Source: JAQVEM01 sp964601205 (GTDB taxonomy: Bacteria; Actinomycetota; Humimicrobiia; Humimicrobiales; Humimicrobiaceae). Taken from it: a stretch of DNA of 11,882 bases. The number at the start of each line of letters is the position of its first letter. The stretch's first letter is position 1. The stretch spans positions 1 through 11,882 of the forward strand of contig CAZRML010000032.1 of the NCBI GenBank assembly GCA_964601205.1, written 5' to 3'. The translations under genes were made by a program, and so were the position numbers. The notes under the pieces were generated by a model. That model saw only the letters and a list, made by a program, of their open reading frames with translations. It was not told the origin of the DNA and ran no database searches. Below, in pieces: positions 7,070-11,882 of this stretch.

Positions 7070-8914
7070 TTATTTTTTTGATTTTTTTTCTAACAGACCA
7101 AGAAAGATTCTGGTTATCTTAGGGTCAAACTGAATTCCACAATATCTCTTTATTTCTTCTTCTATTTGTTCTCCGGTCATTTTTTTTCTATAAGGTTTAT
7201 CTTTACTCATTGCTTCATAAGAATTGATAAGAAATGCAATTCTGGATATTACAGGAATTTCTTTTGCTTTTATTCCTCTTGGATATCCACTACCATTGTA
7301 CCACTCAAAATGGGATAGTATCGCTTCTGATATTGGTTTTAATATTTTTGATGACTCTGCTATCCGGTAGCCGATTTCAGGAAGTTTTTTGATTATTTTC
7401 CATTCTTCGTTTGATAATCTTCCCGGTTTTGACATTATCTCATCTGCCAGGGCAAGCTTACCTATATTGTATACGTCCATTAACAATTTTAGCTCTTCAA
7501 GTCTACGACTTGAAAGTTTTAATTTTTTCCCGATAGCCAGAGCGTATTCTTTTAATTTTATACCCAATTCTTCGCTGTCATACTCTGATTGTTTTAAACT
7601 TTCTTTAAAAGAATTTATAATAATCTCATTTGTGAACCTGCTATCTACTATTTTATTTTTGTACATCCTGTTTTCGGCTTCTTTTAATATGTTATTTATT
7701 TTTTCTAATGGTTTATTCTTTGTTGAAGCACCTATGGAAATACTGAGAGGCATATTCCTAACGCTCCTTTCTTTGCACAGTTTTTTTATCCTTTTTGTAA
7801 TTACGGAAGCGTCTTCAGGGGTTGTTCTGGGCAGTATCATTATAAACTCATCTCCACCCCATCTTGAGATTATATCTTCTTTTCTAAAGCTCTCTTTTAA
7901 TATATCTGCAATTTTTTTTAAAAATATATCTCCCTTGAGATGTCCATAAGCATCATTAATTACTTTTAGGCCATTTACATCTCCCATTACTATAGTTAAC
8001 GGCAACTGTCTTTCTGTATCCAGTCTTTTTAGTTCTTCTTCAAAGTATGCTCTATTGTACAGTCCTGTGAGTGTATCATGAAATGATAAATACTTTATTT
8101 CTTCTTCGGCTTTCTTTTTTTCGGTTATATCACTGGTGATTCCGAATGTTCCTATTATTTTACCTTTATCATCATACCAGGGGAACTTTGATGTAAAAGT
8201 CCATCTATCTGACTTATCCATGAAAGTCTCTTTTTCCTCGAAATTTAATATGGGTTTTCCGGTTTTTATTATTTTCTGCTCATCTTCAAATGCCTGTTTT
8301 GCATGCTCTTCGCTGAAAAAATCAAAATCTGTTTTGCCCACAGCTTCTTCCGGAGTATTAACACCATATTTACGTGCACACGCTTTATTAATTCTGACGA
8401 CTCTGCTTTCCAGGTCTTTAAAGAATACACTTTCGGTAATATTATCCATTAATGTATAAAAAAAGCTTTTTTCTCTGCCAAGAGCTTCTTTTTCCAGTTC
8501 TTTTCTTCTGGTTATATCCCTGGATATACCCATGGTTCCCATGACGTTTCCTTCTCTGTCATACCACGGGATTTTACTGGTGCTCATCCATAATTCTTTC
8601 CCCGAATGTAATATTTTCTCTTCAGTATCTATAATAGGAGTACGCTTTTTCATTATATTCTGTTCATCCTTAAAAGCTTTTTTTGCATGTTCTTCGGGAT
8701 GAATATCAAAATCTGTTTTTCCTATAATGTCCTCCGGTTTTTCTCCTATATAATCGGCCATAGCTTTATTTACAATAATGAATCTGCTTTTTTTATCTTT
8801 AATATAAATAAGGTCGGGAATATTGTTTATTAATTTCTGGAATAGGCCGAGTTGCTCGCTGGAGTCAATAAATATATTTTTTTTATTGTATTCATGGTCT
8901 TTTTTCTCAGTCAT
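7070..8914 (-). CDS. Cytoplasmic PAS-PAS-GGDEF sensor diguanylate cyclase with degenerate HD-GYP domain
   Basis: The 614-residue protein has no membrane segment. Two similar PAS domains (about 20-137 and 147-266) share GKTDFD, EEHAK and PWYD motifs. The GGDEF domain (about 275-425) keeps GDVNG (311-315), GGDEF (353-357) and an RxxD inhibitory site (344-347) five residues before it, so cyclic di-GMP synthesis with product inhibition is expected. The C-terminal HD-GYP-like domain (about 445-610) keeps NGSGYP (540-545) and QFDP, but the HD pair is Tyr482-Asn483, the HP histidine is Leu511, the second His of HHE is Phe536 and a late Asp is Asn564. Phosphodiesterase activity is therefore unlikely; a structural or ligand-sensing role is plausible. 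The start ATG at 8914 has only a weak upstream AAAG. The gene is transcribed alone, convergent with serS and tRNA-Ser and divergent from the DUF1858 gene. Confidence 0.93.
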   Translation of the reverse strand: MTEKKDHEYNKKNIFIDSSEQLGLFQKLINNIPDLIYIKDKKSRFIIVNKAMADYIGEKPEDIIGKTDFDIHPEEHAKKAFKDEQNIMKKRTPIIDTEEKILHSGKELWMSTSKIPWYDREGNVMGTMGISRDITRRKELEKEALGREKSFFYTLMDNITESVFFKDLESRVVRINKACARKYGVNTPEEAVGKTDFDFFSEEHAKQAFEDEQKIIKTGKPILNFEEKETFMDKSDRWTFTSKFPWYDDKGKIIGTFGITSDITEKKKAEEEIKYLSFHDTLTGLYNRAYFEEELKRLDTERQLPLTIVMGDVNGLKVINDAYGHLKGDIFLKKIADILKESFRKEDIISRWGGDEFIMILPRTTPEDASVITKRIKKLCKERSVRNMPLSISIGASTKNKPLEKINNILKEAENRMYKNKIVDSRFTNEIIINSFKESLKQSEYDSEELGIKLKEYALAIGKKLKLSSRRLEELKLLMDVYNIGKLALADEIMSKPGRLSNEEWKIIKKLPEIGYRIAESSKILKPISEAILSHFEWYNGSGYPRGIKAKEIPVISRIAFLINSYEAMSKDKPYRKKMTGEQIEEEIKRYCGIQFDPKITRIFLGLLEKKSKK

Positions 8915-9090
8915 AATAATCTTTAGTATTAAAGTTGATATTTTTTAGTTTTTTTACTGCGATGATTATTATTGTTAATGAAATTTTTACAATATTATAG
9001 AACATTTTTAATTCTTTTCATACTATGTTTTTTTAATATTGATTAAATAAAATAATATTTAAATTCATAATTTATCAGTGATAATTCTAA

Positions 9091-9096
9091 TATAAT
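9091..9096 (+). promoter_or_regulatory. Possible -10 box for the DUF1858 gene
   Basis: TATAAT sits in AT-rich sequence without a recognisable -35 box. Transcription from it would begin near 9103, at the foot of the 9103-9120 hairpin, and give a leader of about 180 nt. Confidence 0.35.
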
Positions 9097-9102
9097 TGAT
9101 AC

Positions 9103-9120
9103 CTCCGGTAAGACCTGGAG
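9103..9120 (+). other. Small GC-rich hairpin in the DUF1858 leader
   Basis: CTCCGG (9103-9108) pairs with CCTGGAG (9114-9120) around a TAAGA loop, with T9116 bulged. It is one of the few GC-rich spots in the intergenic region. No T-tract follows directly, so it is not a standard terminator. Confidence 0.4.
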
Positions 9121-9210
9121 CAAATTTGATAATATTTTTTTCCGGGACTTTACTGAAGGTGTTTTAATTTGTTAGTATACAAAGAAAGGTAAAAAAGATA
9201 TACTTTCCTG

Positions 9211-9228
9211 GTTACTGAAAAGAGTAAC
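9211..9228 (+). other. Perfect 6-bp hairpin in the DUF1858 leader
   Basis: GTTACT (9211-9216) is exactly complementary to AGTAAC (9223-9228) with a GAAAAG loop. No T-run follows, so it is not a terminator. It could be an RNA structure, an operator half-site pair, or chance. Confidence 0.35.
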
Positions 9229-9285
9229 ATATTTGATAACGGTTGATAGATTACATGTTTAGCTCTAATAATAATGAAAGGAATC

Positions 9286-9492
9286 ATGGCAATAAAGTTT
9301 ACTGAAGATACAAAATTATCAGAAGTACTTGGCTCTCCTGAAGCACGCAAAGTTATTGATAAATACAGGTTGCCCTGTATGAACTGTGCAATGGCTGCCT
9401 ACGAAGCTAAATTTTTAACACTCGGCCAGATTTCTAAGATTTATGGCCTTGATATAAATGGGCTTCTTAAGGAACTGAATGAAATTTCCTGA
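9286..9492 (+). CDS. Small DUF1858-domain protein with CxxC motif
   Basis: The 68-residue product matches the DUF1858 domain, also described as a hybrid-cluster-protein-associated redox disulfide domain. It reads as an N-terminal FTEDTKLSEVLGSPEARKVIDKY, then PCMNC, then TLGQISKIYGLD and a final helix. The domain is small and helical and occurs alone or at the N-terminus of ScdA/RIC-like proteins, mostly in anaerobes. The cysteine pair (Cys31 and Cys34) is consistent with a redox or metal role, but the biochemical function is not established. An ATG four codons earlier (9274) is in frame, but the ribosome site AAAGGA (9277-9282) lies between the two, so the start at 9286 is preferred and fits family lengths. 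The gene is monocistronic, with tRNA-Arg downstream. Confidence 0.85.
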   Translation: MAIKFTEDTKLSEVLGSPEARKVIDKYRLPCMNCAMAAYEAKFLTLGQISKIYGLDINGLLKELNEIS

Positions 9493-9571
9493 AACCTTGT
9501 ATTTATTAAAAGTTAATAAATAAAATTCTTTTTATCAGAATTATGAGTTGGGCTTAAGAGTGGATATTTTT

Positions 9572-9600
9572 TTGTTTTTTAATTGGTAATATATTATATT
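9572..9600 (+). promoter_or_regulatory. Candidate promoter of tRNA-Arg
   Basis: TTGTTT (9572-9577) and TATATT (9595-9600) are 17 bases apart, placing initiation about 14 nt before the tRNA. Both boxes deviate slightly from consensus, but the spacing and position fit. Confidence 0.5.
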
Positions 9601-9601
9601 A

Positions 9602-9617
9602 CACAGCATATGTTGTG
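9602..9617 (+). repeat. Near-perfect 16-bp palindrome before tRNA-Arg
   Basis: CACAGCATATGTTGTG is symmetric about CATATG except for one G/T position. It overlaps the expected transcription start of tRNA-Arg, so it may be an operator or a leader hairpin; chance is also possible. Confidence 0.35.
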
Positions 9618-9620
9618 CAG

Positions 9621-9697
9621 GCGCCTGTAGCTCAATTGGATAGAGCAGTGGACTACGAATCCAGAGGTTGGGGGTTCGAATCCCTCCAGGCGCGCCA
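9621..9697 (+). tRNA. tRNA-Arg (anticodon ACG)
   Basis: The gene is 77 nt with CCA at 9695-9697. The acceptor stem GCGCCTG/CAGGCGC (9621-9627, 9687-9693) is perfect and the discriminator is G9694. The loop CTACGAA gives anticodon ACG at 9655-9657; A34 would normally be deaminated to inosine by TadA, allowing CGU, CGC and CGA to be read. The T-stem GGGGG/CCCTC holds TTCGAAT. The top pair of the anticodon stem is G9648 opposite G9664, a mismatch, leaving four paired positions. Confidence 0.96.
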
Positions 9698-9707
9698 TTT
9701 TAAAACT

Positions 9708-9726
9708 TTCCGGGTTTAGCCGGGAA
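9708..9726. terminator. Weak stem-loop between convergent tRNA-Arg and ATPase gene
   Basis: TTCC (9708-9711) pairs with GGAA (9723-9726), and GG (9713-9714) with CC (9720-9721), around a TTTAG loop with one internal mismatch. On the minus strand it is followed by AGTTTTAAAA, which gives a short T-run that could help end the ATPase transcript. It is about 90 nt beyond that gene's stop, and the stem is weak. Confidence 0.25.
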
Positions 9727-9813
9727 TACAGTTAAAAGGAATTTAAACTATTTTGCAGCATTTATTTTTATGGGAATCAGGAAGATTTATAAAAATTTTT
9801 AGAATTATGCCGG

Positions 9814-11535
9814 TTAAGTTTTATGCAGAACCTTCAATGTCCTGAGCCTGTTTATAGCAGCTGCAACTTCTATTTTTCTTGGCAATGCGTAGCTTCCCGG
9901 ATGCTGGCCTTTCCTAAAACAGGAGATTACATCCAGTCCATACATTTCAAGATCCCTGAATACCATGTCTAAAATAGAATCAAGTGTTCTTTCTCCGTCA
10001 ATATATTTATTATCCAGGGCATAAAGCAGGATATCTGATATTGCGTTGACCTGGCTCGGGTCAACTATTTGCTCAACAGCAGACAGGTCAATATTGTAAG
10101 AACCAAATATAATATTATCAAGACCTTTTGATTTCACCTTTTTTTTGCTTCCCCTATACGGGTTGATGCTTGAGGGAAGAGGAATCCTTCTGGTTATATT
10201 ATTAAACGGTAAAGTAGTTTCAATAATTCTTGTATCTTTTCTTTCTTTTATAACCTTCAATGCTTTTTCGGTTATAAGAAATGGGGCGTAGCAGTCCATC
10301 ATGATAATGTTATCAGCGACTTCAAAATAATCTCCCGAGCCTCCCATAACCATTATAGATGAGGTCCCAAACCTCCGGTAAATCTCTTTTACTCTATCAA
10401 TGAATGGTGTTATAGGCTCCTTGTCTTTAGGCACAATTTTTTGCATAATTTCATCTCTTATCAGGAAATTGGTGGCGGAGGTATCTTCATCTATAAGAAG
10501 CAGACTGGATTTACATTCAAGTGCCTCTATTATATTTGCTGCCTGGGATGTGCTTCCGCTTGCATTGGCAGTTGAGAATTTTATAGTTTCTTTACCAAAT
10601 GGAAGATTGGAGATAAAAGGAGATATATTTACTTTCTGTATATTTCTTCCTTCTTCTGCCCTTATTTTTACTGCGGAGTCAATAGTAACAACATACTCTC
10701 TGCCGTCACCGGGAATATGGTTATAAATACCTTTTTCAATTGATTTGAGTAGAGTAGTTTTTCCATGGAAGCCACCGCCAATAATAAGTGTCACACCTTC
10801 CGGTATTCCCATACCGTTGATTCTACCGGCATTTGGAGATTCAAGTGTTACTTCAAGCTCTGGCGGGGATTTAAATGCAATAGCCTCTTGTTGTGGAAGC
10901 GGGCTGTCGCTAATGCCGCTTCTTCTGGGCAGTATGGAGTCATTTTTTATAAATGATACCAGTTTATTTTTCTTTAATAAGCTGCGTAGATAATCCTGGT
11001 CCTCGCATACTTCAACATGTCTTTTTATCTTTTCCTCATCCAGGTTGCTGAGTATCATTGAGGACTTTACTATTTCGGGAATTTCCATGGTCAGCATCTC
11101 AATACAGTGGTTTCCAAGTATCCGCCTTCCTCTTGCCGGAAGACCTGCGTAAAACCTGACCTCTACAAATTTATTGTTTACCTTGCATGAGGTTCTCTGT
11201 AAAATTTCCTGTTTTCCGCTGTCTATTATTATCATACCTGATTTTCCCGTACCCCTGTTTCCTCGGGAAATATTTTTAGAAGCTCTGGCAAATGATCTGG
11301 AAATGTAGTCCTCAAGAGCAGTTTTTCTGGATTTATTATTAAACAGCTCTGTACCGAATCCAGCTACTGACCGGTCTACAGTAGCTCTTAACCGTGAAGG
11401 GGAGGCAAAGGGGTCTCCCTGGACGTAATCTATGTGAAGGGTAAAATTAGGAAAATAGTAACTTCCTTTAAGCTGTTTGTAGGCTTTATATCCTCTGTGA
11501 TCTATGCTTGAAATTATTTTTTTTATTTTTTCCAT
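9814..11535 (-). CDS. Predicted ATPase of the ABC class (COG3044 / ABC_ATPase family)
   Basis: The 573-residue protein belongs to a widespread family of soluble ABC-type ATPases without transmembrane partners; its cellular role is not established. The N-terminal half contains family-typical stretches such as RGYKAYKQLKG, DPFASPSRLR (41-50) and the GLPARGRRILG segment (131-141). The nucleotide-binding core follows: Walker A in GGGFHGKTTLL (253-263), the signature-like ASGSTSQAANI (325-335), Walker B LLLIDED (345-351) continuing into TSATNFLIRD, and MVMGGSGDYFEVAD (396-409), the likely switch region. The helical C-terminus ends in HPGSYALPRKIEVAAAINRLR. All key motifs look intact, so ATP hydrolysis is expected. 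No membrane segment or signal peptide is visible. The ATG at 11535 has only a weak GGGA about nine bases upstream. It has no same-strand neighbour within the window. Confidence 0.93.
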   Translation of the reverse strand: MEKIKKIISSIDHRGYKAYKQLKGSYYFPNFTLHIDYVQGDPFASPSRLRATVDRSVAGFGTELFNNKSRKTALEDYISRSFARASKNISRGNRGTGKSGMIIIDSGKQEILQRTSCKVNNKFVEVRFYAGLPARGRRILGNHCIEMLTMEIPEIVKSSMILSNLDEEKIKRHVEVCEDQDYLRSLLKKNKLVSFIKNDSILPRRSGISDSPLPQQEAIAFKSPPELEVTLESPNAGRINGMGIPEGVTLIIGGGFHGKTTLLKSIEKGIYNHIPGDGREYVVTIDSAVKIRAEEGRNIQKVNISPFISNLPFGKETIKFSTANASGSTSQAANIIEALECKSSLLLIDEDTSATNFLIRDEIMQKIVPKDKEPITPFIDRVKEIYRRFGTSSIMVMGGSGDYFEVADNIIMMDCYAPFLITEKALKVIKERKDTRIIETTLPFNNITRRIPLPSSINPYRGSKKKVKSKGLDNIIFGSYNIDLSAVEQIVDPSQVNAISDILLYALDNKYIDGERTLDSILDMVFRDLEMYGLDVISCFRKGQHPGSYALPRKIEVAAAINRLRTLKVLHKT

Positions 11536-11771
11536 TTTTAATTTCCCGGTATACTTTTTATTATTTTATTATTAATAATAAGTATAACAATGTCAGGGCA
11601 ATATTCATAAATTTAATTGTTTCTGGCGAAAGAATTGGTACTTTTCAGGTAAAAAAGTTTAACATATATGCTAATTTAAATGAAATAAAATTATTAAATT
11701 AACAGTTTAAATTAAATATTTTTTAGTTTTTTATAAAATCTGTTATCATATTGTTTGCTGTAAAATATATA

Positions 11772-11777
11772 TATAAT
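11772..11777 (+). promoter_or_regulatory. Probable -10 box of tRNA-Ser(GCT)
   Basis: TATAAT ends 10 bases before the tRNA, which suits initiation just upstream of its first base. TTGTTT at 11751-11756 is the best -35 candidate, but the 15-base spacing is short. Confidence 0.45.
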
Positions 11778-11787
11778 TATTTAATGC

Positions 11788-11881
11788 GGAGAGGTGCTTG
11801 AGTGGTCGAAAAGGGCCGCCTGCTAAGCGGTTAGGCGAGTGTAAGCTTGCCTCGAGGGTTCGAATCCCTCCCTCTCCGCCA
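11788..11881 (+). tRNA. tRNA-Ser (anticodon GCT)
   Basis: The gene is complete, 94 nt, with CCA at 11879-11881, one base before the window ends. The acceptor stem GGAGAGG/CCTCTCC is identical to that of the tRNA-Ser at 6856, with discriminator G11878. The anticodon stem is 11815-11819 with 11827-11831, and the loop CTGCTAA gives GCT at 11822-11824, reading AGC and AGU. A long variable arm (GGCGAGTGTAAGCTTGCC) identifies the type II serine tRNA. The T-loop is TTCGAAT. Confidence 0.97.
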
Positions 11882-11882
11882 T

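Larger units (their letters stand above)
8915..9285. other. 371-nt divergent intergenic region, no gene seen
   Basis: No convincing coding frame is present on either strand. On the minus strand a TATAAT (8999 to 8994) about 80 bases before the sensor gene is a weak promoter candidate. On the plus strand TATAAT (9091-9096), two small hairpins (9103-9120 and 9211-9228) and an AT-rich leader precede the DUF1858 gene. I could not match the leader to a known riboswitch class. Confidence 0.5.

Noticed and set aside
7389..7949. Long plus-strand open frame opposite the sensor cyclase gene
   Set aside because: It mirrors the conserved GGDEF/HD-GYP coding strand and its Phe/Ser/Ile-rich product matches nothing recognisable.
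9274..9492. DUF1858 protein starting at ATG 9274
   Set aside because: No Shine-Dalgarno precedes it, while AAAGGA lies between it and the ATG at 9286, and the extra MKGI is not typical of the family.
10400..10993. Plus-strand open frames opposite the ATPase gene
   Set aside because: They are antisense to a clearly conserved coding sequence, show no family motifs and have low-complexity Ser/Leu-rich products, as expected of shadow frames.
1..11882. A CRISPR array, mobile element, phage or defence system
   Set aside because: No regularly spaced repeats, transposase, integrase, attachment-site duplication or defence genes were found. The tRNA 3' ends show no repeated copies nearby, so the region looks like core chromosome.

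Overview
The window is AT-rich chromosomal DNA from a bacterium. It carries four complete tRNA genes with encoded CCA ends, Shine-Dalgarno sites, and bacterial housekeeping genes (ychF, pheA, serS). A DUF1858 redox-disulfide protein, a c-di-GMP sensor protein and a COG3044-type ATPase suggest an anaerobic, low-GC lineage, possibly Firmicutes-like or an uncultured phylum such as Atribacterota. That placement is inference; no rRNA or other decisive marker is present.

Left part (1-3414, + strand): tRNA-Ala(GGC), then a bacterial PH-domain membrane protein whose frame is broken by one base, then ychF. The ychF coding sequence starts most plausibly at an ATT codon. A membrane-anchored extracytoplasmic protein with a CARDB-like C-terminal domain follows.

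Centre (3548-6947, + strand): an M23 metallopeptidase with a membrane anchor and coiled coil, then pheA and serS spaced like an operon (12 nt apart). A tRNA-Ser(TGA) with its own extended -10 promoter lies just after serS, so a synthetase and one of its substrates are neighbours.

Right part (7070-11881): a minus-strand soluble PAS-PAS-GGDEF-HD-GYP protein that keeps the GGDEF and I-site motifs but has lost almost all HD-GYP metal ligands. A 371-nt non-coding stretch leads to a small DUF1858 protein. Then come tRNA-Arg(ACG), a minus-strand COG3044-type predicted ATPase, and tRNA-Ser(GCT) at the right edge.

I see no CRISPR array, insertion sequence, phage gene or defence island. The window looks like ordinary core chromosome. 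The points most worth a second look are the ATT start of ychF, the degenerate HD-GYP domain joined to an apparently intact cyclase, and the frameshifted PH-domain gene.
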